From positions 1 to 64,000 of the forward strand of contig QWII01000042.1 in assembly GCA_021405325.1 (NCBI GenBank): a DNA stretch of 64,000 bases, given 5' to 3'. Positions 42,161-51,713 of the stretch are shown in pieces (within the stretch, counting starts at the first letter, position 1; each line of letters starts with the position of its first letter). A program made the position numbers and the translations under genes. Origin of the DNA: Caldilinea sp. CFX5 (lineage in GTDB: Bacteria > Chloroflexota > Anaerolineae > Caldilineales > Caldilineaceae). The notes beneath the pieces were generated by a model, which was not told the origin of the DNA, ran no database searches, and saw only the letters and a program-made list of their open reading frames with translations.

Positions 42161-43573
42161 TTACCGGAGTTTACTGAGGATGTCGCGCCCCACCACAATT
42201 CGCAGGTCGATGGGTTGAGAGCTACTCAATCCTTTCAACGTTGACGCATCTGGTTGGAGCGCCAGATCCTGACTGACCCGTTGGATGATGGTTTCCGGGA
42301 CGCCATAGTTGACTACCAAGGTTTTGCTATAGTCACTGCGGTCAGCATCGCCAATCGCCACCACCTGCCAGCCCTGCGCCTGCAAATAGTCGCGCGTCTG
42401 CGCCGCAACGCCCTGTTCGCCAGTGCCGTTGAGAACTTCAATGCGCACCCAGCGCGGATCAGCGCCCGGCGGACGAAAGAACTTGTCAACCGCTGCGCGC
42501 ACCTTTTCGCGATCAGGCACTAAAATCCAGCCCTTTTCCTCGGACATCACCTCTTCGCCATAGCGACTATCCAACACTTCTTGCCGAATGTCCTGCAAGG
42601 CGGCGGCGCCCATATAGCCGGCCAGTTCATATTGCACCAACATGGGAATATTGGTGTCGATGCTGCTGCGCATGGTGCTGACCAACATCCACGCTTTGGG
42701 TAATAAGCTGGCAATCATATCGGCGCGTAAGACTTTATCCGCGACGGCGCGAATCACATCTTGTTGACGACGCGCACGGCCATAGTCATCATCGCCATGA
42801 CGGGTGCGGGCAAACTTCAGGGCCGTTTCCCCATCTAAGTGGTGTTGCCCAGCATCCAGATGAAAGATTTCATAGCCATAATCAGCCGTCGGGTATTGAT
42901 CATCATGAATGGTCTTAGGCACCATCACATCAATGCCGCCGATGAGATCAATCGTCTGCACAAACCCCTGAAAGTTGATCCGCACATAGTAATCAATCGG
43001 CCGGCCAATCAGTTGGCTCACCGTATCCATGACCAATTGAGCGCCGCCGTTATCGGTGCGCGTTTCACCGAGGCCATAGGCGGTGTTGATCTTGGCATTA
43101 AAATCAAAGCCGGGAATCGGCACCCAGAGATCGCGCGGCAATGACAACATGCCGGCGGTGTTGGTTTGGGGATCCAGGGTCAATAAAATGATCGTGTCTG
43201 TGCGCGGCGGCCCATGTTCATCCGGGCGGTCATCCGTGCCCAGCAACAAGATGTTGATCGGCGCCAATGCCGGCGTCGCCGGTTGGCTGTCACTGGCGGT
43301 TGCGCCACTGCTGGTTTCGAATGTAGAACCAACGGCGGCGGTGGTCTGTTCACCCCTGGCGCTCTGCGCCGACGACGGCGCCGCAGAGACGAGCGAGTAG
43401 GAGTTGACAACTGCCCAGCGCGCCGCCTGGTAGACACGATAGCCGCCGGCCATCGTAGCGCCTAAAACCAGAAAAGCGTAGACGATAACCAACAGCGTGG
43501 CGCGCAGCCCGGTCATGGGGCGGGGTTGCGGCGTATCAGAGAGTGAATAATGTTCAGGTATGACACGTTCCAT
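42161..43573 (-). CDS. LytR-CpsA-Psr (LCP) family protein with LytR_C domain
   Basis: 470 residues: cytoplasmic tail of about 22, one TM helix (about 23-50), a Ser/Ala-rich linker, then the LCP domain (about 105-280) with ILLLGTDDR, DTIILLTLDPQTN, LSLPRDLWVPIPG, KINTAYGLG and LKFARTRHGDDDYGRARRQQ. The Asp and Arg residues that bind the lipid pyrophosphate and metal in LCP enzymes are present. A LytR_C domain near 375-460 begins VEVLNGTG-like (RIEVLNGTGEQG). LCP enzymes attach polymers from lipid carriers to the cell wall or surface. A hydrolase gene follows after seven bases. Confidence 0.9.
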   Translation of the reverse strand: MERVIPEHYSLSDTPQPRPMTGLRATLLVIVYAFLVLGATMAGGYRVYQAARWAVVNSYSLVSAAPSSAQSARGEQTTAAVGSTFETSSGATASDSQPATPALAPINILLLGTDDRPDEHGPPRTDTIILLTLDPQTNTAGMLSLPRDLWVPIPGFDFNAKINTAYGLGETRTDNGGAQLVMDTVSQLIGRPIDYYVRINFQGFVQTIDLIGGIDVMVPKTIHDDQYPTADYGYEIFHLDAGQHHLDGETALKFARTRHGDDDYGRARRQQDVIRAVADKVLRADMIASLLPKAWMLVSTMRSSIDTNIPMLVQYELAGYMGAAALQDIRQEVLDSRYGEEVMSEEKGWILVPDREKVRAAVDKFFRPPGADPRWVRIEVLNGTGEQGVAAQTRDYLQAQGWQVVAIGDADRSDYSKTLVVNYGVPETIIQRVSQDLALQPDASTLKGLSSSQPIDLRIVVGRDILSKLR

Positions 43574-43729
43574 AATTGCGAGATTATACCATACAAGCGC
43601 TGCCGTCTCGCAAGTGGGCCAGCCTCCAAAGCACGAACTATTGCTCTACTTTACCCCGCGCGACGACCTATGGCGTCATCTACATCAATTTCACCAGGAA
43701 ACCGTAGAGAAACAGTCTTGATAGGCGCC

Positions 43730-43871
43730 GAGTCCAAAGTCCAGGGTCAGGAAGCCGTGCCGTCGTCTTGGGGGAGTCGCAGCGCCACAGTCGCGTAGTC
43801 CAGAGTCAGGAAGTCCGGAGTCCATCAGCGTTGATCGAATAGTCAGGCTTCGGACTCTGGACTTTGGACTC
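43730..43871. repeat. Inverted repeat array of AGTCCAAAGTCCAG / AGTCGCGTAGTCC type
   Basis: GAGTCCAAAGTCCAG at 43730-43744 pairs perfectly with CTGGACTTTGGACTC at 43857-43871. Between them lie further AGTCC units including CAGTCGCGTAGTCC. The gene-free stretch 43574-43883 holds nothing else I can name. Related AGTCGCGTAGTCC text occurs near 51974 and 53491. Confidence 0.7.
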
Positions 43872-43883
43872 TGGACTGCACGA

Positions 43884-46274
43884 CTAATTCGCTTGTGTCA
43901 ACGGATGTTTGAAGAGCGAGCTTTGGGTAAGGATATACATGGTATTCTCCACCTCATCGACGAAGAGCGCCTGTAGATCGCGGAGGGGGTGGCCTTCCGG
44001 GGCGCGGAATTGATGTTGATAAACGCCCTCTTTATTGTAGACGAGGATGCGCTCCTGATCCCGGTCGGCGACATAGACCATGTAATTACTTTGATCGCCC
44101 ACAGCAATATCAACCGGGTCTTTGATGACGCCCACCGTATCTTCCAAGGAGAAGGGGATTTGCGCCCCCGTGCGATAGCGCGAGACGCTCCCTTGCGCAT
44201 AGAGCATCCAAATATCGCCATCAATGTCGATGGCGCGTAAGCTGGCTAAATCACTTTGCGCCCCCGCCGCGAACCACGGCGTCGGCGGTTGGGTAAAATC
44301 ACTGCCATAGCGAAAGAGTTGACTGGCGCCTTCATCAGCAAGGTAAAGGCGATCGCCATAGACTTTAATGCGCACCGGGGTGCGCAGTTGCTCCTGGCCG
44401 CCCAAGGCCAATCGGCTGGCGCCCTCTACTCGCCGGTCATAGCGAAAGATATTATTGTTTTTGTCCAACACCAGCAAATAGGACTTGTCCTGCACACCGG
44501 AAACCGGCGGCTGCCAGGCAATATCAACCAGGGCGCCGACCGACACATTGTCCACCGGCGTGCCCTGTTGCATGATCACCTCCCCTTCGACATTGGTCAC
44601 CATGGTGCGCGTCGGGTCAAGCTGAAAATATTGGACAAGCTGCCGGCCGACATCCAAAACATAAATATCCTGGGCATTGACAATCACCCGGCGCGGCTGA
44701 GCCTCCGGCAGAAATTGCACTAGCGGCGCCGCCAAGGCATAGAGCGGCTGCACCTGGAGCAAGTTAGCCATCTCCCGTTCAATCTTGACGCTCAATTCAT
44801 CGCCACGCGGCAAGCGTCCGCCGACCAAACTATCGGCCTGCAAAATAAAGGTTTGGGCATCGGTCAGCTTGTCACGGGCTGTGGTTTTGTCGCCATCCTC
44901 CAGCGCCCCCGCAGCGGCCAGGAAGCTGGCTTCGGCCATGTCCAACGCTTGCTCGGCTTCGGTCTGGTTGCGTTGGTCGCGCGACCAATAGACCCCCATG
45001 ACAATGACCGGGGTCAGGATCAGAATCAACAGCGCGGCCAAGATGTAGAGCCGGGCCTGGCTGCCGCGGGCGCGCGCCGGCGGTGTAAAGCCGCCCAGCC
45101 GATCCGGTTGCATGGCGCCGGTTCCGCCGGCTGGTGCGACTGGCCCAGGTAGAGATGACGCGGTGACCGGTTCCAGATCGGTAAACCTGGTCGAATCGGC
45201 CGCCCGCTTGCTACTTTGATAAGCGGTCTCCTCTTGATCGGCATAGGCGGTCGGCTCGACGACAGGGGCGGGCAAGGGCGTCTGCGTTTCCGCCGCTGAC
45301 CGTTCCGGCAAAATTTTGGTAAAAAAGGCTTTGGTCTGCTGCACACCTTGCTGGAGTGCGGCTGTCCAGGCAGCCGCACGGCCGCTAGCGGCAGCTTCTC
45401 CCGTTGCGGACGGCGTAACTTCGGTTGCCGTTGGATCGTCATCAACTACACGACTGTCCGCTCTGTTGTACCCGGCCATGGTTGCCGCGCCCACCGTTGC
45501 AGCGACGCCGCCCGGCGGTGTAGGGCGAACCGGCGGGGCGGTTTGTAACGCCGCCGGCAGTCTACCAAAAGGGCGGCGGGGTGGCGGCGGGGCGGCGGCT
45601 TTGCTGTCCGTTTTACTTTTGCTCTGGGCATCATCGCTCTCCGTGACAACTAGGAGGCCGGGCAACTGCTCAACATCGGCATGTTGGCAAAGCGCATCGA
45701 CGATCTCCCACAAATTTTCCGGCTTGAGATGGGCGACCGTGCTGGCTAACTCACGCAGAGAGAAGTATTCCAGACAATAGTTGCCGGCCAGCAGAAAAGC
45801 AACGCCGGTGGGTGAATCCTGGCGATAAATATCAAAGGTTGGTTCGCCGGTTTCGGTGGCGCCGATGGCGCCGGGGGGAAAGACATCGACTTTGCCGCCA
45901 TTGGTGAAGAGTGCAATCACCGCGCCGGCGCCAACAGCCAGCAGTCGGTTGTCCAGCAAGGCAACGAGGAGAATGCCCAGGTCACTGTGATTGTCGGTTG
46001 GTTGGGTTGCTGTCGTAAGCTGTTGTAACGCTTCGCGTAACGCTTCACCCAAGACAAAGGATTGCGTTCCTTTAATGGTATAATAAGTGCGTTGAATGGT
46101 GCTTAAGGCGCGTTCCACTTGCTGAACCGCCTCCGGCGTGTTATCGGCAAATTCAATGACGGCATACAACCGACCGCGGGCCGATTGTAATGTATCCGGG
46201 GGCGGCTCAACAACCCGGATCCCAAGCGGGCGGGCTTGCTGGTCTTTGGCTAAATAGGCATATTGCGTGCGCAT
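43884..46274 (-). CDS. PP2C-like / TM / beta-propeller protein
   Basis: 796 residues, unassigned by name. The first 200 residues resemble a PPM/PP2C-type phosphatase core in layout (RGRLYAVIEFADN, LGILLVALLDNRLLAVGAGA, FLLAGNYCLEYFS) but lack the acidic metal-binding DGxxG motif, so catalysis is doubtful. A long Pro/Ala-rich linker leads to one TM helix (about 405-430: LYILAALLILILTPVIVMGV), then a helical stretch and a C-terminal NHL-like propeller (about 480-790). This puts the propeller outside and the phosphatase-like part inside. It may be a sensor or regulator of the adjacent envelope genes on the same strand. Confidence 0.55.
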   Translation of the reverse strand: MRTQYAYLAKDQQARPLGIRVVEPPPDTLQSARGRLYAVIEFADNTPEAVQQVERALSTIQRTYYTIKGTQSFVLGEALREALQQLTTATQPTDNHSDLGILLVALLDNRLLAVGAGAVIALFTNGGKVDVFPPGAIGATETGEPTFDIYRQDSPTGVAFLLAGNYCLEYFSLRELASTVAHLKPENLWEIVDALCQHADVEQLPGLLVVTESDDAQSKSKTDSKAAAPPPPRRPFGRLPAALQTAPPVRPTPPGGVAATVGAATMAGYNRADSRVVDDDPTATEVTPSATGEAAASGRAAAWTAALQQGVQQTKAFFTKILPERSAAETQTPLPAPVVEPTAYADQEETAYQSSKRAADSTRFTDLEPVTASSLPGPVAPAGGTGAMQPDRLGGFTPPARARGSQARLYILAALLILILTPVIVMGVYWSRDQRNQTEAEQALDMAEASFLAAAGALEDGDKTTARDKLTDAQTFILQADSLVGGRLPRGDELSVKIEREMANLLQVQPLYALAAPLVQFLPEAQPRRVIVNAQDIYVLDVGRQLVQYFQLDPTRTMVTNVEGEVIMQQGTPVDNVSVGALVDIAWQPPVSGVQDKSYLLVLDKNNNIFRYDRRVEGASRLALGGQEQLRTPVRIKVYGDRLYLADEGASQLFRYGSDFTQPPTPWFAAGAQSDLASLRAIDIDGDIWMLYAQGSVSRYRTGAQIPFSLEDTVGVIKDPVDIAVGDQSNYMVYVADRDQERILVYNKEGVYQHQFRAPEGHPLRDLQALFVDEVENTMYILTQSSLFKHPLTQAN

Positions 46275-46656
46275 AGGGCTGAACTTGTCCTAGAATAAGT
46301 AGATGGTTCTCGGCAAAGATTGTAGCGCTTTGCCCACAGAATGTCAACGTTTCCAACGAATGTTTCCAACCAGTGTGTTCCGGGGCCGACGTATGGCAAC
46401 GGGAGCGGGCGTTGCACGGAGTACAAACGGCTTTAATCACAGCGGCCATTTGCCCCGTGCAACGCCCGCTCCACCTGTTTATTCACCTTTGTTTACCTTA
46501 AGCTGTTGCTGATTTTCAATTATTTAGGAGTAATTTTATAATCTACAAGTGCTGGGTCTAATTGTATCCACAATCACATATATTCCAATAAGATCACTTT
46601 TATTCTTGCATAAATTAGGATCTCATCTAGATAGCACGAAGGAAAGAAGGCATGTT
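46275..46656. other. Divergent intergenic region with an 18-bp-stem hairpin
   Basis: Arms 46402-46419 (GGAGCGGGCGTTGCACGG) and 46455-46472 are perfect complements around a 35-base loop. It lies between divergent starts, so it is not a simple terminator; it is probably another dispersed palindrome. The AT-rich part at 46500-46650 should contain the promoter of the LysW-like gene. Confidence 0.7.
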
Positions 46657-46938
46657 ATGGCAATGGCAACCTGCGCCGAATGCGATGAAGAGATTGAAGT
46701 GAGTGATCGCGCCCGCGTTGGTCAACGCGTCGTTTGCCCCAATTGTGGCGCCAGGCTGGAGGTCGTGAGCACCAACCCGCTCGAATTAGACCCCGGTTAT
46801 GACGATGAGGAAGAGTGGGACGACGACGATGACTTTGAGGATCTGGACGACGAAGAATTTGATGACGACTGGGACGACGACGAACTTGATGATTTCGACG
46901 ACGATCTGGACTATGACGATGATGACGAAAAGTGGTAG
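46657..46938 (+). CDS. LysW-like zinc-ribbon protein with long acidic tail
   Basis: 93 residues from ATG 46657 (AAGGAAAGAAGG upstream). The first 45 residues match the LysW/ArgW carrier-protein pattern: C(6)AEC...CPNCGARLEVVS, a four-Cys zinc ribbon, then NPLELD. Known LysW ends soon after in EDWGE, whose terminal Glu carries the growing lysine or arginine precursor. Here about 45 further residues are nearly all Asp/Glu (DDEEEWDDDDDFEDLDDEEF and onward) and the chain ends EKW. No lysine-biosynthesis genes are near. It may be a LysW paralogue reused for another role, or a general acidic zinc-ribbon protein. Confidence 0.6.
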   Translation: MAMATCAECDEEIEVSDRARVGQRVVCPNCGARLEVVSTNPLELDPGYDDEEEWDDDDDFEDLDDEEFDDDWDDDELDDFDDDLDYDDDDEKW

Positions 46939-46950
46939 TTTAGGGCAACC

Positions 46951-47586
46951 GTGACTTCGCCTGTCCGTTATTCCATCCCAGCCCAACGACATCGTACTGA
47001 AGAGGAAATATTACGCAGCCGCTTCATCACCACTGTCGCCTACACCCCGACGGTGGAAGCGGCGCGTACCTTGATTGCTGCCGTGAGCGCAGAATTTGCC
47101 GACGCCAACCACAATTGCTGGGCCTATGTAGTTGGCCCCCCCGGCAGCACCGGCCAAAACGGCATGAGCGACGACGGCGAACCGCATGGCACGGCCGGTC
47201 GGCCTATGCTCACTGTCCTGTTACACAGCAAGATCGGTGATATTACGGCGGTCGTCACCCGTTACTTTGGCGGTACGCTTTTGGGTAAAGGGGGCCTGGT
47301 CAAAGCGTACAGCGGCGGGGTGCAGCTTGCCCTGGCCAGTTTGCCCCTGGTCGAACGTGTCTCCAAAGCCACCCTAACCCTAATGTTTGACTATAGCTAT
47401 GTCACGCCGTTGCAGCGGTTGCTGCCCATCTTTGAAGCGCAACTGCGCAGCGAACAATATGCCGCCGATGTCATCTATGAAATTACCTTGCCCGTCGAGC
47501 AGGTGGCGCCCTTCACTGCCGCCGTCACCGAATTAACCAATGGCCAAGCCATCCTCGAACTTACGGCAAGCGAGTCAGGCGGGTAG
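46951..47586 (+). CDS. YigZ family protein (IMPACT/UPF0029 fold)
   Basis: 211 residues from GTG 46951, 12 bases after the LysW-like stop. The N-terminal IMPACT domain has [43 protein letters not shown] and [20 protein letters not shown], the hallmark of YigZ. A C-terminal domain of about 70 residues follows ([16 protein letters not shown]). The family is conserved and cytosolic; human IMPACT modulates translation control, but the bacterial role is not settled. The stop codon TAG lies inside the left arm of the hairpin at 47581-47651. Confidence 0.9.
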   Translation: MTSPVRYSIPAQRHRTEEEILRSRFITTVAYTPTVEAARTLIAAVSAEFADANHNCWAYVVGPPGSTGQNGMSDDGEPHGTAGRPMLTVLLHSKIGDITAVVTRYFGGTLLGKGGLVKAYSGGVQLALASLPLVERVSKATLTLMFDYSYVTPLQRLLPIFEAQLRSEQYAADVIYEITLPVEQVAPFTAAVTELTNGQAILELTASESGG

Positions 47587-47651
47587 TTGGTTTGCGCGTT
47601 GGTTTCGCGCCCAAAGGGCCCCCGCTCAACCAACGAACCAACCAACTACCC
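47581..47651. repeat. Hairpin with constant-loop motif at the end of yigZ
   Basis: Left arm GGGTAGTTGGTTTG...GTTGGTT and right arm AACCAACGAACC...ACTACCC pair at 21 of 24 positions. The loop GGTTTCGCGCCCAAAGGGCC and CCCGCTC is nearly identical to that at 7161-7190, though the arms are unrelated. The left arm starts in the last codons of yigZ. Confidence 0.8.
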
Positions 47652-47753
47652 GCCCGACGAACGAACCCCTCCCGCCATCCCGCTTGAACCCAAATTCCCG
47701 TGGTTTGCCGTTTATTCAATAGGAAACCCACTTCACCTATTAAGGAGGGCAAG

Positions 47754-50700
47754 ATGAGTAACACGTCTGAACTGTATGCCTTGCTGGTCGGCATTGATCG
47801 CTATGACCCGCGCAGTCGGGTGCCGAATTTACGCGGTTGTGTGAATGATGTGGCGGCCATTGACGAGCTGTTGCAACGCACCTTCGCGGTTCCCGCGGCT
47901 AACATCCGCCAATTGACCAACGAGGCCGCCACCCACCAGGCGATCAAACTGGCCTTTCGCCATTTTCTAATCGAGAAAGCCAAAGCCTGGGCGCAAGCCG
48001 GTCGTCACGGGCCGCCGCCGGCTTTCCTCTTTCACTACAGCGGCCACGGCTCCCAAGCGCGCGACGAAACGGGAACCGAGCCGGACGGCATGGACGAAAC
48101 GCTGGTCGCCCATGATAGCCGCCTGCCCGGCATCTACGACATCAAAGATTGGGAGTTGGGCCAGTTCATCGCCGAGCTCAACGAATACAGCGACAATGTG
48201 ACCATTATCCTGGATTGCTGTCACTCCGGCTCCGGCACGCGCAATGTGCTGAGCGCACCGACCGACCCAACGATGGCGCAAACGCGGCGCTGTCTACCGG
48301 ATCTGCGCCCCCAACCGCCCGCAAGTCAACGCCCGGCAACATTGGCCATGACGCGCGCCATCAATACCAGCAACTGGGAACTGGGTGACAAGCATGTGCT
48401 GTTGGCCGGCTGCCGCGACAAGGAGGAGTCCAACGAATATGCGCTGGTGGATGGCAGCCAACGACGGTGGCATGGCGCCATGACTTACTTCCTGCAACGA
48501 GAATTGACCCAACTGCCGCCCAACCATGCGCTCACCTACCGCGAACTTCATGAGCGGATTCGGCAACAGGTCAACAGCGCCTACCCGAACCAGATGCCCC
48601 AGTGCGAAGGGGATCGCGACCGGGAACTCTTTGGCGGCTTGCGCCCACAACGGGACGCTTTTTACACTGTTGTCGCCAAACGGGATGGTCTGATTTGGAT
48701 CGATGGCGGCGTGGCGCACGGTCTCACCAGCGGCGCTTTGCTGGATGTGTATCCGCCAACAACCCGCACCATGACCGCCGCCGGCGCACCGCTGGCCCGG
48801 TTGCAGGTTGAAGAAGAGGGCGCGGTCGAGAGCGGCTGTGTTGTCGTCAGTGGCGACACGGCGGTGGCGCTGCATGCCCGCTGTCGTTTGTATCAACTCA
48901 GCTACAGCAATCTTCAGCGCAAGGTGCTGCTGGCCGTGCCGGATGCGCAAGTAACGCATGCAATCCGCCAACGGTTAGGGCCACAACAGGATCCGAACCG
49001 CATCGACGTTTCCACCTATCTGCGCGTTGTCGAAGGCGCGGCCGATTTTCGCGTGGCGTTCCAGAATGAACGGTTAGAAATTCAGGACAACAGCGGTCAG
49101 TTGCTGGTGGCGCCCTTGGCCGCCACCGACCTGGATGGGCTGGCGACGGATCTGGCCCACCTGGCCCGTTATCACAACGCGCTGGAACTGCGCAACACCG
49201 CCCCCCACTCCGAGTTAGCCGGCGCCATTCGGCTGACCATGAAAGAACTCGCCTTTGACCCCCATACGCAACAGCCGCTTGCTCAGGAGATCCAGCGCAC
49301 GTCCGGTGGTGAGTTGATCAACAGCGACACTACGCGCGTTGTCTGGGAAATTACCAACCAATCGAGCCAGCCGCTTTATGTAACGCTCCTGGGCTTTGGT
49401 TGGGATTGGAGCATCGCCCAACTCTATCCGGATACCGCCGGCGCCAACGAAGCGCTTGCCCCAGGCCGCCAAGTCTCGCTGGGTCTCTCCAATCGCCGGA
49501 GTGAACAACGTATCCTCCAAGTGGCGTCGGGGATGACGGAGCGCCGGGATCGTTTCAAAGTGATTGCCACCGTACAAGAGACCAACTTTGACACATTGCG
49601 GCAAGGCGCCCTCAAAAGCCCCTTTGTCGCCAAAGCGGTTGCGCCGGCGACGGATCGCCCCCTCTCGCCCCTGGAACAGATCTTGCAAAGCGCCGTACTG
49701 GGCGGCCAGCGCAACATCTATGGCCCGCCCCCCGCGACAACCGAAGATGAATGGACCACCGCCGAATTGGAAGTGACCACAGTGGCAGCGCCGGATCGCA
49801 TGACCCGCACTGTCACCGGCGGGGTGCGCACCGCGTTGCCGGCCTTTGCCTTGGCAGTGGAGCCGCCGCCCGGCTTTACCGGCAGTGTGCGGATGATGAC
49901 CGCCAAACAGAGCACACGCGCCGCCAACGATACCCTTGATCTCCAGGCGCCGCCAGGGCTTGCCTCCCAGCCGGAACGTTTTGTCCCGGTGTCGTTTGTT
50001 GCCACCCGCACGGCTGCCCCTGGCGGCGCCTTTCTGGAAATCGAAGCGGATGACGCCGCCCGTCAGACTGTGACGGCGGCAACCCCGCTCAAGTTACATC
50101 TCAACGCGCCGGCTGGCGCGGCGGAAACGCTCTTTGCCGTGGCCTTTGACGGCAGCTTCTATTACCCGGTCGGCCGGAGCGCCGGCGATCCACAAACCGT
50201 GGCCGTTGACTGGCTGCCGCCCAGCGACTTGCCCTCCGGTGACCTATCCCCCGGTGATACAGCGGAGGTTCAACCTTTGCGCAGTACACGGGGCGTGGGG
50301 CGTGTCCTCAAGCTTTATCTTTACAAAATGATAGGCGTGACCGATGCCACCTTAGGGTTGCGCCGGGTTCGCTTTGCGCCGTTGAGTGAAGCGGGTGAGC
50401 CGGAAGCGGATGAAACAGCCGTGACCGTGCCGGAAGGCGTTCTCTACTATAGCGGCGTTGATCCTGAACACTTTGGCCCCAATGAGCGGATCGCTGTGGC
50501 CGTTCATGGCTTTAGCGCCGAAAGCAAGGAGCAGGCGCGCTGGCTCTGCACCAGGCCGCCGCAGACAGGTGTTCACTATGACCATGTGCTGACCTACGAC
50601 TACGAATCGTTCAACACCGGCATTAGGGAAAATGGCCGAATGCTGGCCGATGCCCTGCGCGCCGCCCGGCTGGATCGCATTCCCGGTCTGCAGGTCGATC

Positions 50701-51287
50701 TCTTTGCCCATAGCATGGGCACGGTGATCACCCGTTGCATGGTAGAGTTGTGGGGGGGTGAGGCCTTTGTTCGGCGCTGTTTTCTCGCCGGTCCGCCCAA
50801 TGGCGGCACCCGACTGGCCGAGATCAAAAAGTTTGTACCGTGGGTGACAACGCTGGCGCTCAACGATGTTGCCTTCTGGACGCCGGCGGCCATCGGCGGC
50901 TGGGCGCTGCAAAAGCTGGCCGAAGATGGCATCGCTGTGGAAGATTTGCGCCCGAACTCGCCAATCCTACACGATCTCAATACATCGACCAAAGCCGTAA
51001 CAACACCCTATTTCATCCTGGCCGGGCAAAATGATAAACCGCTCCATCTGGATGCGACCGCCTGGCAACGGCTAAAACACAAAGTGTTGGGGCGTGTTGA
51101 TGTCGCCATGGACGCACTCTTTAGCGACCAGAACGATTTGGTGATTGCCGTGAAAAGCATGGTGGGCGTGCGCAACGGTCAATACCCGGCGCATCTACTC
51201 AAAACCGCCCAGATCAACTGCACCCACTTTGAATACTTCACGAATGAACAATCACAACAACGGCTGTTGACGTGGTTAAAGGAGTAA
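47754..51287 (+). CDS. Caspase-family (C14) protease fused to alpha/beta hydrolase
   Basis: About 1,177 residues from ATG 47754 (AAGGAGGG upstream). Residues 1-300 are a metacaspase-type C14 domain: LYALLVGIDRYD, catalytic His98 in HYSGHGSQ and Cys156 in ILDCCHSGS, both present. A middle region (about 500-620) has a DUF4384-like beta domain (NQSSQPLYVTLLGFGWDWSI). The C-terminal 270 residues (about 910-1177) form a lipase/PGAP1-like hydrolase with VAVHGFS, nucleophile Ser987 in FAHSMGT, and LAGPPNGGTRLAEI. No signal peptide or TM helix. Bacterial caspase genes are often linked to abortive defence or regulated cell death; joining one to an esterase in one chain is unusual. Confidence 0.85.
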   Translation: MSNTSELYALLVGIDRYDPRSRVPNLRGCVNDVAAIDELLQRTFAVPAANIRQLTNEAATHQAIKLAFRHFLIEKAKAWAQAGRHGPPPAFLFHYSGHGSQARDETGTEPDGMDETLVAHDSRLPGIYDIKDWELGQFIAELNEYSDNVTIILDCCHSGSGTRNVLSAPTDPTMAQTRRCLPDLRPQPPASQRPATLAMTRAINTSNWELGDKHVLLAGCRDKEESNEYALVDGSQRRWHGAMTYFLQRELTQLPPNHALTYRELHERIRQQVNSAYPNQMPQCEGDRDRELFGGLRPQRDAFYTVVAKRDGLIWIDGGVAHGLTSGALLDVYPPTTRTMTAAGAPLARLQVEEEGAVESGCVVVSGDTAVALHARCRLYQLSYSNLQRKVLLAVPDAQVTHAIRQRLGPQQDPNRIDVSTYLRVVEGAADFRVAFQNERLEIQDNSGQLLVAPLAATDLDGLATDLAHLARYHNALELRNTAPHSELAGAIRLTMKELAFDPHTQQPLAQEIQRTSGGELINSDTTRVVWEITNQSSQPLYVTLLGFGWDWSIAQLYPDTAGANEALAPGRQVSLGLSNRRSEQRILQVASGMTERRDRFKVIATVQETNFDTLRQGALKSPFVAKAVAPATDRPLSPLEQILQSAVLGGQRNIYGPPPATTEDEWTTAELEVTTVAAPDRMTRTVTGGVRTALPAFALAVEPPPGFTGSVRMMTAKQSTRAANDTLDLQAPPGLASQPERFVPVSFVATRTAAPGGAFLEIEADDAARQTVTAATPLKLHLNAPAGAAETLFAVAFDGSFYYPVGRSAGDPQTVAVDWLPPSDLPSGDLSPGDTAEVQPLRSTRGVGRVLKLYLYKMIGVTDATLGLRRVRFAPLSEAGEPEADETAVTVPEGVLYYSGVDPEHFGPNERIAVAVHGFSAESKEQARWLCTRPPQTGVHYDHVLTYDYESFNTGIRENGRMLADALRAARLDRIPGLQVDLFAHSMGTVITRCMVELWGGEAFVRRCFLAGPPNGGTRLAEIKKFVPWVTTLALNDVAFWTPAAIGGWALQKLAEDGIAVEDLRPNSPILHDLNTSTKAVTTPYFILAGQNDKPLHLDATAWQRLKHKVLGRVDVAMDALFSDQNDLVIAVKSMVGVRNGQYPAHLLKTAQINCTHFEYFTNEQSQQRLLTWLKE

Positions 51288-51312
51288 AAAAGAGAGGAGC
51301 CGATAAGCCCAT

Positions 51313-51412
51313 CCTGTAGGGACGCTTGAGTTTAGGGGAGATGACCAGCCATACCAGCAGCGTTGGGGATAGGTGGTTCTAAAGTCAAGCGCCCCTACGG
51401 GACGACGATGGT
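51313..51412. terminator. Hairpin between convergent genes (CCTGTAGGG...CCCTACGGG)
   Basis: CCTGTAGGGACGCTTGA pairs with TCAAGCGCCCCTACGGG at 15 of 17 positions across a long loop. It lies between the caspase stop and the end of the convergent CBM48-like gene. Confidence 0.55.
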
Positions 51413-51416
51413 ACGA

Positions 51417-51713
51417 TTAGAGTTCTACAATGCAATTCTCGGCGCCATGCTCGCCCACCTCGTAGCGGTCGGCGGCCTCGTCATTGAACCAGGCGCCGTC
51501 TTCGCTGTAGTAGCGGAAGCGAATGCGTTGGCCCGGATCAACGGTGACGGAGGCGCTCATGGTGCCGTTGGTGCGTTTGATGAGAGGATGCACCTTGGGC
51601 GTCCAGCGATTAAAGTCGCCCAGGACATAAGTGCGGGCTTTGGTCTCGTCATAGGGCTGAATAAAGGTGACCTTGACTTGATTGGTTTTTTTGACAATTT
51701 CGCGCTTAATCAT
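51417..51713 (-). CDS. Small isoamylase early-set (CBM48-like) protein
   Basis: 98 residues from ATG 51713 (AAGGAG seven bases upstream). The single domain is an early-set Ig fold: VKVTFIQPYDETKARTYVLG, DFNRWTPKVHPLIKR, RIRFRYYSEDGAWFNDEAAD. These are typical of glycogen-binding CBM48 / isoamylase_N stand-alone proteins in many phyla. The aromatic residues (Trp in FNRW, WFND) could bind alpha-glucan. It is first to be transcribed from its own promoter, with no obvious partner; a role in glycogen metabolism or as a chaperone-like module is inference. Confidence 0.8.
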   Translation of the reverse strand: MIKREIVKKTNQVKVTFIQPYDETKARTYVLGDFNRWTPKVHPLIKRTNGTMSASVTVDPGQRIRFRYYSEDGAWFNDEAADRYEVGEHGAENCIVEL

